Notes: generated by a model from the sequence alone, not told the origin. Counted from the first letter of the stretch, positions 25,893 to 35,969 are shown. The stretch is DNA of 64,000 bases from LH-M37 sp965602855 (GCA_965602855.1 CBFCZV010000009.1:1-64000), one strand, 5' to 3'. Numbers and translations: made by a program.

Positions 25893-26768
25893 ATGTTTCG
25901 TGGAAGTATGGTGGCACTGGTTACACCCATGTTCGCCGATGAAAAAGTTGATTACGGCAGTCTGGCCGCATTAGTTGAATTTCACATAGAAAATGGTACC
26001 TCAGCGATCATTTCTATGGGAACCACGGGTGAATCCGCTACTCTGGAGATAGAGGAGCACTGCGAAGTGATCCGCCGTACCATTGAGATGGTTAAAGGCC
26101 GTATTCCGGTGATCGCAGGAACGGGTGCCAATTCTACCAAAGAGGCCATCCAGCTTACTCAGTTCGCTAGTGATGCCGGTGCTGATGCCTGTTTGCTGGT
26201 CACACCTTATTACAACAAGCCAACTCAGGAAGGTTTGTATCTGCACCATAAAAAAATTGCTGAAACCGTCGATATTCCACAGATTCTCTACAATGTGCCG
26301 GGTCGCACCGCCTGCGATATGCTGCCGGATACGGTGGCTCGTCTGGCCAAAATCCCCAATATCATCGGAATTAAAGAGGCTACGGGCGATTTGAACCGAT
26401 TGAAGGAAATACAGTCGAAAGTGGCAGATGATTTCGAGATATACAGCGGTGATGATGAAACGGGTGCTGAATTTATGCTTCAGGGTGGACACGGTGTGAT
26501 TTCTGTGACTACCAATGTGGCACCTAAAGCGATGTCACTCATGTGTGCTGCAGCACTTCTGGGTGATCGTGAGTCAGTAGAAAGCATGAATATGCTGCTG
26601 CAAGGCTTGCACAAAAATCTGTTTCTCGAAGCCAACCCCATTCCCGTAAAATGGGCGCTGGCTGAAATGGACAAAATACCCAGGGGTATACGCTTACCGT
26701 TGACACCTCTGAGTGAGCAATATCATCAGCCCCTGCGCGAGGCCATGAAACTGGCCAATATACGGTAG
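25893..26768 (+). CDS. dapA: 4-hydroxy-tetrahydrodipicolinate synthase
   Basis: Condenses pyruvate with aspartate semialdehyde in lysine and diaminopimelate synthesis. I chose ATG 25893 rather than the upstream GTG at 25821: from it, Thr44, Tyr107, Tyr133 and Schiff-base Lys161 fall exactly on E. coli DapA numbering. Motifs: MGTTGESAT, LVTPYYNKP, YNVPGRT, GIKEATGD. 291 residues. bamC follows after 41 bp, as in E. coli. Confidence 0.97.
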   Translation: MFRGSMVALVTPMFADEKVDYGSLAALVEFHIENGTSAIISMGTTGESATLEIEEHCEVIRRTIEMVKGRIPVIAGTGANSTKEAIQLTQFASDAGADACLLVTPYYNKPTQEGLYLHHKKIAETVDIPQILYNVPGRTACDMLPDTVARLAKIPNIIGIKEATGDLNRLKEIQSKVADDFEIYSGDDETGAEFMLQGGHGVISVTTNVAPKAMSLMCAAALLGDRESVESMNMLLQGLHKNLFLEANPIPVKWALAEMDKIPRGIRLPLTPLSEQYHQPLREAMKLANIR

Positions 26769-26809
26769 CTGGAATGCTACGACCAAGATTAATAGTTGAG
26801 AAATTTTAG

Positions 26810-27922
26810 ATGTTGAAACAAATCCACTTTGTCGCCCTAGCCGCTGCACTCATTGCAGGCGGATGTAGTTTTGATGGTAATGAACGTCGCCAGGAATATC
26901 TGGATGCCGATTACTACACACGTCTGGAGCTACCACCCGATCTCACCACGACGATGGAGAAAGATCAGTTAAACACACCCAAACCGACAGACGATGCTAC
27001 CGAAAGATTTAAACGCGATACGGCTAATCTGGGAACAGAAGGGGCTACAGTGCCCGTTGCCATGAAAGTGGCAGGTGCACGTTTGCAAACGGGTGATGGC
27101 GTATTCTGGCTGGAGGTCGATGAAGATGCTGACAAACTCTGGCCACAACTGAGTGCCTTTTGGGGGCACGAAGGTATAAAGATCATGCGCAACGAACCCA
27201 TGCTGGGCATGGTTGAAACCGACTGGGTGAGCAAACTGCAGGTTGATGATGACGCAGGTTTTATCGAAAAGATATTTAATTCAACCACTCCAGACAAACT
27301 GGATAAATTTAGAATGCGTGTGGAGCCAGAGCAGGCTAGCGATAAAACAAAAATTTTCATGTCGCATTCAGGGCTGGAAATGTCTGTTCAAGGTGATGAT
27401 GTCAACTGGCGGAGCCGTTGTACCGAAGAAGAGCTGGAGCGTGAAATGCTGAATCGTCTGGCTCTATTTGTTGGTCTGGATGAGGCTGAGTCACAAAAAG
27501 TTTTTGAAAATTATCGTCCCTATGCATCAAGAATTACCGTGCCCAGTGATAAAGCCAATGTTTTATCCATTACGGGGACTATGAATTTTGTCTGGAAGCG
27601 TGCCTTACGCGCACTTGATCGCCTAGGTATGGATGTACAGGAACTTGACTCGGGCACGCATCAAATAAAAGTAGCGATTGAAAAACTTGAGCGGGAAAAA
27701 ATTGGAGAAGAGCGCGATGAAATTGCTGAATCAAGCTGGTTAATGCAATGGTTTAGTGGTTCGAGTGAAGACTACGCTAATGATGAAGATAGGCAGTTTA
27801 CGCTCAAATTTGCAGCCGATGACGGTGTCGTAAATCTGGAGATTTTACGTCCAGATGGAGAACCAGCGGAGAGTGTGCTGGCGGAGCAGTTCAGGAAGAG
27901 TTTAGCGATAGAATTACAGTAA
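26810..27922 (+). CDS. bamC: Outer membrane protein assembly factor BamC (lipoprotein)
   Basis: Lipoprotein of the BAM complex that inserts outer-membrane beta-barrels. Lipobox IAGGC gives lipidated Cys19. After it comes the conserved unstructured N-terminus that binds BamD in E. coli (YYTRLELPPDLTT), then two helix-grip domains (about 95-215 and 240-370). 370 residues, slightly longer than E. coli. The dapA-bamC pairing supports the call; purC, which follows in E. coli, is absent here. Confidence 0.93.
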   Translation: MLKQIHFVALAAALIAGGCSFDGNERRQEYLDADYYTRLELPPDLTTTMEKDQLNTPKPTDDATERFKRDTANLGTEGATVPVAMKVAGARLQTGDGVFWLEVDEDADKLWPQLSAFWGHEGIKIMRNEPMLGMVETDWVSKLQVDDDAGFIEKIFNSTTPDKLDKFRMRVEPEQASDKTKIFMSHSGLEMSVQGDDVNWRSRCTEEELEREMLNRLALFVGLDEAESQKVFENYRPYASRITVPSDKANVLSITGTMNFVWKRALRALDRLGMDVQELDSGTHQIKVAIEKLEREKIGEERDEIAESSWLMQWFSGSSEDYANDEDRQFTLKFAADDGVVNLEILRPDGEPAESVLAEQFRKSLAIELQ

Positions 27923-27956
27923 TTGTTTCAGCAATGCGAACATAATAAAAAGTCGC

Positions 27957-28772
27957 TTAACTCTTGTCCTTGGTAATCAAGGCATAAGCCGAATGATTAT
28001 GTATAGATTCAAAGTTCTCAGATTCAACTGTATACGCCAAAATTCGCTCATCGGCATTTAGTCTGGCAGCGACATCGCGCACCATATCTTCAACAAATTT
28101 TGGATTATCGTAAGCGCGTTCGGTGACGATTTTTTCATCGGGGCGTTTCAATAAACCATATAGTTCACAGGAAGCTTCCTGTTCGACGATGTCGATGATT
28201 TCTTCGATCCAGATAAAGTCTTCGGTGCAAACATCTACGGTTACGTGTGAACGTTGATTATGTGCGCCGCGGTCTGAAATCTTTTTCGAACAAGGGCAAA
28301 GGCTGGTTACGGGAACTACGACTTTGACATTGACGATGGGTTTTTCTTTAGTTTGTTTACCGATGAAAGTGACTTCGTAATCAAGCAGGCTTTGTACGCC
28401 GGAGGCGGGGGCTTTTTTGTTGATGAAGTAGTGGAAGCTCATTTCAATGTGACCACATTCTGCATCCAGACGTTGAGTCATTTCTAAAAGCATGGTCTTG
28501 AATGAATCAACGGTGATTTCCCACGAGTGATTATTCAGGATTTCCACAAAACGTGACATGTGTGTGCCTTTAAAATCGTGTGGCAGATCCACGTACATGT
28601 TGAAGTTGGCAACGGTGTGCTGAATTTTTCCTTCACGGTCTTTGACCTGAACGGGATGACGAATATCTTTGATACCAACTTTGTCGATAGCGATGGCACG
28701 ATGGTCGTGGCTGCTTTGCACGTCCTGCATTTCACTTGCTTTGGTTGGTTTTGCGTTGTTTGTATCGCTCAT
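27957..28772 (-). CDS. folE2: GTP cyclohydrolase I type IB
   Basis: Makes 7,8-dihydroneopterin triphosphate from GTP, for folate and for queuosine precursors. ATG 28772 is preferred: it lies 1 bp after the queD stop and AAGAGAA sits just upstream; a longer frame to 28835 runs into queD. Metal/catalytic segment VTSLCPCSKKISDRGAHNQ is characteristic of FolE2, distinct from FolE. FolE2 enzymes tolerate zinc shortage because they use other metals (family knowledge). Confidence 0.95.
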   Translation of the reverse strand: MSDTNNAKPTKASEMQDVQSSHDHRAIAIDKVGIKDIRHPVQVKDREGKIQHTVANFNMYVDLPHDFKGTHMSRFVEILNNHSWEITVDSFKTMLLEMTQRLDAECGHIEMSFHYFINKKAPASGVQSLLDYEVTFIGKQTKEKPIVNVKVVVPVTSLCPCSKKISDRGAHNQRSHVTVDVCTEDFIWIEEIIDIVEQEASCELYGLLKRPDEKIVTERAYDNPKFVEDMVRDVAARLNADERILAYTVESENFESIHNHSAYALITKDKS

Positions 28773-28773
28773 G

Positions 28774-29160
28774 TTATTCGTTCTCTTCGCTGTATCTGAC
28801 ACAGGCTCGTTCGGTTTCCCATAAAGTGACGGCACTCACTTTGATGGTCTCGGTATTTAGTTGTGTTGAAATCTCGCGGTATAGATAAGCGGCAATATTT
28901 TCCGCAGTCGGGTTGATTTCGGTAAAAGGTTCCAGTTCATTAAGATAACGATGGTCTAGTCTATCACCAACTTCTCTGGCAGCCTGTTTCATTTTTTTAA
29001 AGTCGATGCCCATGCCAGTTTTGTCCAGCTTGGTAGCAACGGCTTCCAGTTCAACTTTCCAGTTGTGTCCATGCATCCGGCTGCACGCGCCGGGGTAGTC
29101 GCGTAGTGTATGCGCAGAAGCGAATTCAGTGATAACTTTTAGCTGGTAGCGAGCAGACAT
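28774..29160 (-). CDS. queD: 6-carboxy-5,6,7,8-tetrahydropterin synthase
   Basis: Converts dihydroneopterin triphosphate to 6-carboxytetrahydropterin, the second step to preQ0 and queuosine. Zinc ligands His17, His30 and His32, with catalytic Cys26 in the hallmark CxxxHGH (CSRMHGH). LDHRYLN and WETERACVRY complete the site. 128 residues. Directly upstream of folE2 on one transcript, so the two give consecutive steps of the pathway. Confidence 0.95.
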   Translation of the reverse strand: MSARYQLKVITEFASAHTLRDYPGACSRMHGHNWKVELEAVATKLDKTGMGIDFKKMKQAAREVGDRLDHRYLNELEPFTEINPTAENIAAYLYREISTQLNTETIKVSAVTLWETERACVRYSEENE

Positions 29161-29222
29161 TTTGTTTTCTGGATGGTTGGTAATACTTGAGTAAAATGGT
29201 CGGTTATTATATATGAATTGGC

Positions 29223-31100
29223 TTATATTGGCAATTGCTGATTAACGTGTTCGACAATGCTTTGCTTGATGCCTTTTGCATCCAGCCCCCAGTCGGCCAG
29301 CATTTCCTGTTGCGTACCCTGCTCGACGTACTTATCGGGAAAACCAAGATGCAGGGTACTGATGTTGATCGATTGTGTATCGAGATATTCACTGACTGCG
29401 CTGCCAGCGCCACCGGCGATGGCATTTTCTTCCAGTGTGACAATGAGTTCATGGTTTTCTGCAATCTGGCGGATGGCCGCTTCATCCAGCGGTTTCACAA
29501 AACGCATGTTCACCAGTGTTGCGTCCAGCTCATCGGCGACTGTCCGTGCTGATTCCAGAAGCGGGCCGAAAACTAGCAGGGCGATTTTTTCACCTTCACG
29601 GCGAATCTGCGCTTTACCAAAATCAACGGCGTTCAATGTTTTAGCCGGGATTTTTCCGCTGATGCTGCCGCGAGGGTAGCGCACAGCCGCTGGGCCGTCG
29701 TGCAAAAAGCCGGTGGTGAGCATGGCGCGGGCTTCAATTTCATCAGCCGGTGTCATGATCACCATATTGGGGATGCAGCGCAAAAAGCTGATGTCGTAAG
29801 CGCCGGTATGACTCGGGCCATCGGCACCGACGATGCCGGCGCGGTCGAGGGCGAACAACACGGGTAAGTTTTGCAGTGCAACATCATGGATGAGCTGATC
29901 GTAAGCCCGCTGTAAAAAAGTCGAGTAAATCGCCACCACGGGTTTTAAGCCATCGCAGGCCATGCCTGCTGCCAGTGTCACCGCGTGTTGCTCAGCGATG
30001 CCAACATCAAAATAGCGTTTTGGAAATTTTTCTGAAAATTCAACCAGCCCCGAACCTTCGCGCATGGCGGGGGTGATGCCGACCAGTCGTTCATCCTCGG
30101 CAGCCATGTCACAGAGCCAGTCACTGAATACCTGGGTAAAGGTGATGTCAGCAGATGATTTACTGCTGAATTCACCGGTCGATGTATCGAAGCTGCTAAC
30201 GCCATGAAATTTTCCGGGGTCATCTTCAGCGGGGAAATAGCCTTTGCCTTTGCGTGTTACTACGTGCAAAAAGCAGGGGCCTTTGTGGTTTGATAAATTG
30301 CGCAGCACAGGAATTAATGCGTCGAGATCGTGACCATCGACCGGGCCGTAATAATTGAAGCCCAGTTCTTCGAATAAGGTGCCGGGGGCGACCATGCCTT
30401 TGACGTGTTCTTCGGTGCGGCGTGCTATTTCCAGAAAGCCGGGCAGGTTTTCCAGCACTTTTTTGCTGCCTTCGCGCACGGTGGAATACAGACTACCCGA
30501 AAGTACGCGAGTCAGATGATTGGACAGGCCGCCGACATTCGGTGAAATCGACATGTCGTTGTCATTGAGAATAACCAGTAGGTCTGCATCGCTGTCACCA
30601 GCGTGATTCAGGGCTTCAAAAGCCATGCCGCCCGATAGAGCACCATCACCAATCACAGCCACGGCCTTTCTGTTTGAGCCAGTTTGATGTGCGGCGATAC
30701 TCATTCCCAGTGCAGCACTGATCGATGTGCTGGAATGGCCGGTGCCAAAGGCATCGTATTCACTTTCGTCGCGTTTTGGGAACCCCGCGAGGCCACCTTT
30801 CTGGCGTAGCGATTTCATTTGTTCGCGACGACCGGTGAGAATTTTGTGCGGGTATGTCTGGTGTCCCACATCCCAGATGATCCTGTCATCGGGAGTATTG
30901 AAAATATAGTGCAGAGCGATAGTCAGTTCAACAGTGCCGAGACCCGCAGATAAATGACCGCCCGTGCTGGAAACACTTTCCAGCAGAAAACTACGTAGCT
31001 GTTGGGCGAGCGAGGATAGCTGATTTTGTGGCAGCTTGCGCAAATCTTCCGGTGAATCGATGGACTCAAGTAGCGCCCAGTGCGGGTTCTGGCTGGACAT
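29223..31100 (-). CDS. dxs: 1-deoxy-D-xylulose-5-phosphate synthase
   Basis: First step of the MEP isoprenoid pathway, also feeding thiamine and pyridoxal synthesis. TPP enzyme: GGHLSAGLGTVELT, DVGHQTYPHK (His80), the TPP-Mg site VIGDGALSGGMAFEALNHAG, EQHAVTLAAGMA, and the transketolase C-terminal domain. 625 residues, normal. It starts 2 bp after ispA and forms xseB-ispA-dxs, the widespread gammaproteobacterial order. Confidence 0.98.
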   Translation of the reverse strand: MSSQNPHWALLESIDSPEDLRKLPQNQLSSLAQQLRSFLLESVSSTGGHLSAGLGTVELTIALHYIFNTPDDRIIWDVGHQTYPHKILTGRREQMKSLRQKGGLAGFPKRDESEYDAFGTGHSSTSISAALGMSIAAHQTGSNRKAVAVIGDGALSGGMAFEALNHAGDSDADLLVILNDNDMSISPNVGGLSNHLTRVLSGSLYSTVREGSKKVLENLPGFLEIARRTEEHVKGMVAPGTLFEELGFNYYGPVDGHDLDALIPVLRNLSNHKGPCFLHVVTRKGKGYFPAEDDPGKFHGVSSFDTSTGEFSSKSSADITFTQVFSDWLCDMAAEDERLVGITPAMREGSGLVEFSEKFPKRYFDVGIAEQHAVTLAAGMACDGLKPVVAIYSTFLQRAYDQLIHDVALQNLPVLFALDRAGIVGADGPSHTGAYDISFLRCIPNMVIMTPADEIEARAMLTTGFLHDGPAAVRYPRGSISGKIPAKTLNAVDFGKAQIRREGEKIALLVFGPLLESARTVADELDATLVNMRFVKPLDEAAIRQIAENHELIVTLEENAIAGGAGSAVSEYLDTQSINISTLHLGFPDKYVEQGTQQEMLADWGLDAKGIKQSIVEHVNQQLPI

Positions 31101-31102
31101 AT

Positions 31103-32002
31103 TCAGCAGTCCCTCTCGATGATGTAATCAGCTATCTGGCGTAGAGTGTCAGCCTTTTCGCCCAGGGGCGCAAGATACTCAATCGCCATGTCGTGCTGTT
31201 CCTGTGCAAGCTGTTTGGCGGCTTCCAGTCCAAGTAACGCTGGATAAGTGGGTTTTTCCTGCTGCTGATCAGAACCCTGAGGCTTGCCCAGAGTTTCAGT
31301 ATCGCCGACGACATCGAGAATATCATCGTGGATCTGGAAACACAGGCCGAGACATTGTGCGTAGTTATCCAGCATGTTGAGTTTGGTATCTGTGATGCCG
31401 GGGTTGCACAGACCACCGAGCAAAACGCTGGCGCGTATCAGCGCACCGGTTTTGAGACCGTGCATGGCTTCCAGTTGTTCCAGTGAAAGATCATTGCCGA
31501 CTGCGGCCAGGTCAATCGCCTGACCACCGGTCATACCCTGGGCACCGGTTGCTCTGGATAATTGGGCAATCATTTTTAAACGCTGCTCGTTGGATAAAGC
31601 AGAATCAGCACTGCTGAGAATTTCAAAGGCCATGGTTTGTAGTGCGTCGCCCGCGAGTATGGCGGTGGCTTCATCAAAAGCCTTGTGGCAGGTAGGGCGG
31701 CCTCGGCGTAAATCGTCGTCATCCATGGCGGGTAAATCATCGTGAATCAGTGAAAAAGCATGGATCATTTCAACGGCGCAGGCAGGAATATCCAGAAATT
31801 CATCAGTGCCACTGGTGGCATTGCCCGCGGCATAGACCAGTATGGGGCGCACACGTTTGCCGTTGCCAGTCAGTGAATAATGCATGGCTTTACCCAGCTT
31901 AGGGTCGGGACAGGGCATGGCTTGCAGGTGATTTTCCAGCGCGTGGTTAACCCGCTGCTGGGCGCTGCTGATAAAAGACTGTAGTTGATCAGAGTGAGGC
32001 AT
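31103..32002 (-). CDS. ispA: Farnesyl diphosphate synthase
   Basis: Prenyl chain elongation to C15. First Asp-rich motif DDLPAMD at 88-94 (followed by DDDLRRGRPT), second Asp-rich motif in QIHDDILDVVGD near 218-229, and NGKRVRP at the N-terminus for diphosphate binding. 299 residues, as for E. coli IspA. The start overlaps the xseB stop by one base, so the genes are coupled. Confidence 0.97.
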   Translation of the reverse strand: MPHSDQLQSFISSAQQRVNHALENHLQAMPCPDPKLGKAMHYSLTGNGKRVRPILVYAAGNATSGTDEFLDIPACAVEMIHAFSLIHDDLPAMDDDDLRRGRPTCHKAFDEATAILAGDALQTMAFEILSSADSALSNEQRLKMIAQLSRATGAQGMTGGQAIDLAAVGNDLSLEQLEAMHGLKTGALIRASVLLGGLCNPGITDTKLNMLDNYAQCLGLCFQIHDDILDVVGDTETLGKPQGSDQQQEKPTYPALLGLEAAKQLAQEQHDMAIEYLAPLGEKADTLRQIADYIIERDC

Positions 32003-32232
32003 TAATCGTCCAGATTAAAGTCTTTTTCCAGAATTTTGCCGTTTTTCTCGACAAGTTCCTGAACTTTAAGCTCGGCATTTTGCAGTGCCTGCTGACATTC
32101 TGTGGTCAAACCGATGCCTTTTTCAAAATGTTTTAAGGCATCCTCAAGGCTCAAATCACCCTGTTCCATCTCTTCAACCAGAGTTTCGAGTTCGGACAGT
32201 GATTTTTCAAAATTTATCTTTTTCTTGGCCAT
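32002..32232 (-). CDS. xseB: Exodeoxyribonuclease VII small subunit
   Basis: Small subunit of exonuclease VII, which degrades single-stranded DNA together with XseA (not in this window). 76 residues, all helical: FEKSLSELETLVEEMEQGDL and LEDALKHFEKGIGLTTECQ are the family signature. First gene of the xseB-ispA-dxs block. Confidence 0.95.
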   Translation of the reverse strand: MAKKKINFEKSLSELETLVEEMEQGDLSLEDALKHFEKGIGLTTECQQALQNAELKVQELVEKNGKILEKDFNLDD

Positions 32233-32267
32233 GAATGGCGCCTCAAGTATTAATGCAGGGGCGTATT

Positions 32268-33641
32268 CTAACTGAGAGAGATGGCGGCTTCCATCAATTC
32301 GCTAATTCGTTGTACGGGGATAATGCTCAAACCCTCGATGACATCGTTTTTTCGGGGTAGATTGGCTTTGGGAATAATCGCCACTTTGAAGCCGTGTTTG
32401 GCGGCTTCACGCAGGCGCTCCTGACCGTTGGCGACAGGGCGGATCTCACCCGCCAGACCAATTTCGCCAAAAGTGAAAACGTTGGTGGGCAGTGGTTTGT
32501 CTCTGAAGCTGGATAAAGCGGCGAGTAACAGCGCGGTATCAGCGCAGGTTTCGGTGAGGCGCACGCCGCCGACCACGTTGATGAACACATCCTGATCGTA
32601 CATGGCGATGCCGCCGTGGCGGTGCATCACCGCCAGTAACATATTTAATCGATTAGGGTCCATGCCCAGACTGACCCGGCGTGGATTGGAGCTGTGGCTG
32701 TCATCGACCAGTGCCTGCACTTCCACCAGCATGGGACGACTGCCTTCGCGGGTGACGGTGATGATGCTGCCGGGCACGGGTTGTTCGTGGCGTGATAGAA
32801 AAATGGCTGAGGGATTGCTAACCGCTTTCAGGCCTTCTTCGGTCATGGCAAATACGCCGAGTTCGTTGACCGCGCCAAAACGATTTTTGACGGCACGGAT
32901 CATGCGGTAGCGTTCACCGGGGTCGCCTTCAAAATAGAGCACGGTATCGACCATGTGTTCGAGCACGCGAGGGCCGGCCAGCGTGCCTTCTTTGGTGACG
33001 TGGCCGACCAGAAATAATGAGGTGCCGGAGTGTTTGGCAAAGCGTACCAGTTGTGCGGCACTCTCACGAACCTGTGCTACGCCGCCAGGTGCCGACTGCA
33101 GAGTTTCGGTGTAAATGGTCTGGATGGAATCGATCACCATGACCTTGGGTTTGGCTTTGGCGGCCAGAGTGATGATGCTTTCAACGCAGGTTTCACAAAG
33201 CAGTTGCAGACCTTTTTCTGCAAGGCCGAGACGCTTGGCGCGCAGGCTGACCTGTTGTAAAGATTCCTCACCAGTGACATAAAGGCTGGGCAGGGAACTG
33301 GAAATAGCGGCCAGAGTTTGGGTTAATAAAGTTGATTTACCAATGCCGGGGTCACCGCCGATCAAAGTCACCGAGCCATGCACCAGTCCGCCGCCGAGCA
33401 CGCGGTCGAGTTCGCTGATGCCGGTGCCAGTTCGAGATTCAGCTTCCATTTCTACATCTTCGAGTTGTTGTATTCGCGCAGAGGTATTACTTTTACCGGC
33501 AAAGCCCGAGCGCTTGTCACCGGTTTCGGGAACACTCTCGACCATGGTGTTCCAGTCGCCACAGTCACCGCATTGCCCGGCCCATTTTGAATGACTACTG
33601 CCACACGCGCTACAGACGTAGAGAAGTTTTACTTTAGCCAT
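32268..33641 (-). CDS. radA: DNA repair protein RadA
   Basis: RecA-related, DnaB-like branch-migration helicase in recombination. Zinc finger Cys10, Cys13, Cys24, Cys27; Walker A GGDPGIGKST at 95-104; the RadA-specific VKNRFGAVNELGVF; and a C-terminal Lon-protease-like domain (FTFGEIGLAGEIRPV). 457 residues, normal. Lies 2 bp after corB on the same strand. Confidence 0.98.
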   Translation of the reverse strand: MAKVKLLYVCSACGSSHSKWAGQCGDCGDWNTMVESVPETGDKRSGFAGKSNTSARIQQLEDVEMEAESRTGTGISELDRVLGGGLVHGSVTLIGGDPGIGKSTLLTQTLAAISSSLPSLYVTGEESLQQVSLRAKRLGLAEKGLQLLCETCVESIITLAAKAKPKVMVIDSIQTIYTETLQSAPGGVAQVRESAAQLVRFAKHSGTSLFLVGHVTKEGTLAGPRVLEHMVDTVLYFEGDPGERYRMIRAVKNRFGAVNELGVFAMTEEGLKAVSNPSAIFLSRHEQPVPGSIITVTREGSRPMLVEVQALVDDSHSSNPRRVSLGMDPNRLNMLLAVMHRHGGIAMYDQDVFINVVGGVRLTETCADTALLLAALSSFRDKPLPTNVFTFGEIGLAGEIRPVANGQERLREAAKHGFKVAIIPKANLPRKNDVIEGLSIIPVQRISELMEAAISLS

Positions 33642-33643
33642 GT

Positions 33644-34954
33644 TTAGTCCCTGTCTTCATCGAATTCATCATCCTGATCTTCTTCGTCTTCGTTATCTTT
33701 TTGCAGGGGTAGTATGCGAACCGATTGCACTGCATTTTTACTGGTGCGCATAATTTCAATTGAGTAGTTATCGATTAATAAACTGGTGCCGGGTTCGGGG
33801 ATGATTTCCATGTGCTCCAGAATTAATCCATTCAAAGTCTTGGGGCCATTTTGAGGCAATGACCAGTTCATGCTTCGATTGATGTCACGGATGTGGGTGC
33901 CGCCATCGATGAGGTGGCTGCCATCTTCCTGAGAGTGAATATCAAAATTACGCGTGGGTGCATCGGTGGTGAAGCGCCCAACGATTTCTTCCAGAATATC
34001 TTCCAGTGTGACCAGTCCCTGAATGCTGCCATACTCATCGACGACTAATCCGGAGCGTCTTTTTTTCTTCTGAAAGTTAATCAGCTGTCGGGTTAATGAA
34101 GTGCCAGCCGGAATAAAATAGGCTTTGCGAATTTGTGCATTGACGCTATCGAGATTTAATTCACCACGGGCAAATAAATTGAGCACTTTGCGTAGATGTA
34201 ATATGCCAACGGTGTGGTCGATGCTGTCATGGAAGACGGGTACGCGTGTGCGCTGACTATTTGTGATCTGCCGCTCTATGTCACTCCAGTCGTCAGTGAG
34301 ATCAATACCGGTAATTTCATTACGCGGAACCATAATGTCTTCAACGCTAGTTTTTTCAAGATCAAGAACACGCAGCAGCATTTCTGAATGTTGACCGGGG
34401 ATAATTTGTTTGGCTTCATTGACAACGGCTCGAAATTCATCGGCATTGAGTTTGTCTTTCTGGCCTTCAGCAACGTGAACACCGACCAGTGCCAGTAGGC
34501 GGTTGGCAAACATGTTGATTAGCCAGACCAGCGGGTAAAGAATTTTTAATAGTGGTGTGTAGACGTAGGCGGCAACAAAGGCAACCTTTTCCGGCTTGAG
34601 TGCAGCCAGCGTTTTGGGTGTGACCTCGGCAAAAATTAAAATCGCCAGTGTGAGTAAACCGGTGGCGATGGCGATACCGGCTTCACCATAAAGACGCATT
34701 GCCACAATGGTCGCTATTGCTGAAGCCAGAATGTTGACGAAGTTGTTGCCGAGCAGAATTAGGCCCAGAAGACGATCCGGTCTGCGCAACAAACGCCTCG
34801 CCAGTTTTGCACCGCGATGACCTTCATCAGATAAATGCTTTAAACGGTAACGGTTCAGGGTCATTAATGCCGTTTCCGAGCCGGAGAAAAATGCCGACAG
34901 CAGAATGAGCACAATAAGTACTATGAGTAGAATACCGGTTGAGATATCGTTCAA
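33644..34954 (-). CDS. corB: CNNM/CorB-family transporter (DUF21, CBS pair, CorC_HlyC)
   Basis: Membrane protein with an N-terminal DUF21 domain (about four helices, with AFFSGSETALMTLNR), two CBS domains near 195-320 (VPRNEITGIDL; GSIQGLVTLEDILEEIVG), and a C-terminal CorC_HlyC domain, then an acidic tail. Relatives act in Mg2+ efflux or homeostasis. 436 residues. The corB-ypjD-ffh neighbourhood matches E. coli yfjD-ypjD-ffh, which supports the CorB name. Confidence 0.9.
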   Translation of the reverse strand: MNDISTGILLIVLIVLILLSAFFSGSETALMTLNRYRLKHLSDEGHRGAKLARRLLRRPDRLLGLILLGNNFVNILASAIATIVAMRLYGEAGIAIATGLLTLAILIFAEVTPKTLAALKPEKVAFVAAYVYTPLLKILYPLVWLINMFANRLLALVGVHVAEGQKDKLNADEFRAVVNEAKQIIPGQHSEMLLRVLDLEKTSVEDIMVPRNEITGIDLTDDWSDIERQITNSQRTRVPVFHDSIDHTVGILHLRKVLNLFARGELNLDSVNAQIRKAYFIPAGTSLTRQLINFQKKKRRSGLVVDEYGSIQGLVTLEDILEEIVGRFTTDAPTRNFDIHSQEDGSHLIDGGTHIRDINRSMNWSLPQNGPKTLNGLILEHMEIIPEPGTSLLIDNYSIEIMRTSKNAVQSVRILPLQKDNEDEEDQDDEFDEDRD

Positions 34955-35027
34955 GAATGAGGTCTCTATTTATATGAGAGTATGTTTTGTAGTGCGGACA
35001 GGGCGGGCTGTCAAGTAAGGGCAAGCC

Positions 35028-35834
35028 TTAGTGCAGCAGTATTTCCAGCACAAACTTGCTGCCAAAGTAAGCTAGCATCAAACTGAAGAAGCCGCCGAGT
35101 GTCCAGCGTACGGCGGTGCGGCCGCGCCAGCCGATGAACCAGTGACCGAATAATAGTATGGCGAAAACAATCCAGGCAAACATCGACAGTGTGGTTTTAT
35201 GAACCAGATGCTGGGCAAAAATATTGTCAAGAAAGATGAAGCCACTGGCCAGCGAAATGGTCAGGCCAATAAAGCCAATGATGATAATTTCAAATAATAA
35301 CGATTCCATGGTTTTTAACGGTGGCAGGAATCGAATGAAGCCACCGGGCTGATGACGGTGTAAAAAACGGTTCTGTACTGAAAGCACAACTGCATGAACT
35401 GCAGCCAGTCCTAGAATGCTGTAGGCGACGATAGAGCTTATGATATGGAATAACAGGCCATCGGAACCGCCTGTTATCATGATATGGCTGGTTGATTGCA
35501 GCGTGTCTATGATGATGGTTGCAGCGGCAATGGGTAGAACAATAATACCCATAATTTCGATTGGGTGACGTACAGACGAAAGCAGCGTTAGCAGTGCGAT
35601 GCTGGCGCTGATTAGTGACAGGCTGCTATAAAAACCAAAATTGATGCCGACGGGGCTGATCATGGTTGAGTAAAGTATAAAGATGTGTGCTGCCAGAGCC
35701 ACAAAACCGGGTGCCAAAAGCATGGGTTTGCTCAGGTTTTGTAATGATGATTGATGTCTCAGGCGCAGTAAAAGTCCAAGCGTGCACAGGAGGTAAAGTA
35801 TGGTGGCGGTGAATGCTGCAAAAATTATGTTCAT
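35028..35834 (-). CDS. ypjD: CcsA-like membrane protein YpjD
   Basis: Inner-membrane protein of 268 residues with about eight hydrophobic helices. It belongs to the CcsA/CcmF-like haem-handling cytochrome c assembly superfamily, as in LVHKTTLSMFAWIVFA and WRGRTAVRWTLGGF near the C-terminus. YpjD itself has no proven role in cytochrome c maturation. Position between corB and ffh is conserved in gammaproteobacteria. Divergent from the MBL-fold gene. Confidence 0.9.
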   Translation of the reverse strand: MNIIFAAFTATILYLLCTLGLLLRLRHQSSLQNLSKPMLLAPGFVALAAHIFILYSTMISPVGINFGFYSSLSLISASIALLTLLSSVRHPIEIMGIIVLPIAAATIIIDTLQSTSHIMITGGSDGLLFHIISSIVAYSILGLAAVHAVVLSVQNRFLHRHQPGGFIRFLPPLKTMESLLFEIIIIGFIGLTISLASGFIFLDNIFAQHLVHKTTLSMFAWIVFAILLFGHWFIGWRGRTAVRWTLGGFFSLMLAYFGSKFVLEILLH

Positions 35835-35886
35835 GTTTGTCTATACTACACAAATATTCCGTGACTACGATGATAATCGCAAAAAT

Positions 35887-35892
35887 TATAAT
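35887..35892 (+). promoter_or_regulatory. Possible -10 element before the MBL-fold gene
   Basis: A perfect TATAAT lies 78 bp before the 35970 start in the 135-bp divergent region. The best upstream -35 (GTGACT) is at a poor spacing of about 20 bp, so this is tentative. Confidence 0.3.
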
Positions 35893-35969
35893 GTACGATC
35901 TATAGGTCGTTTTGGTGGGTGCATGTTAGCATCAAGTGACAAAAACAGAAATGCGCAAAAAGGTGATGT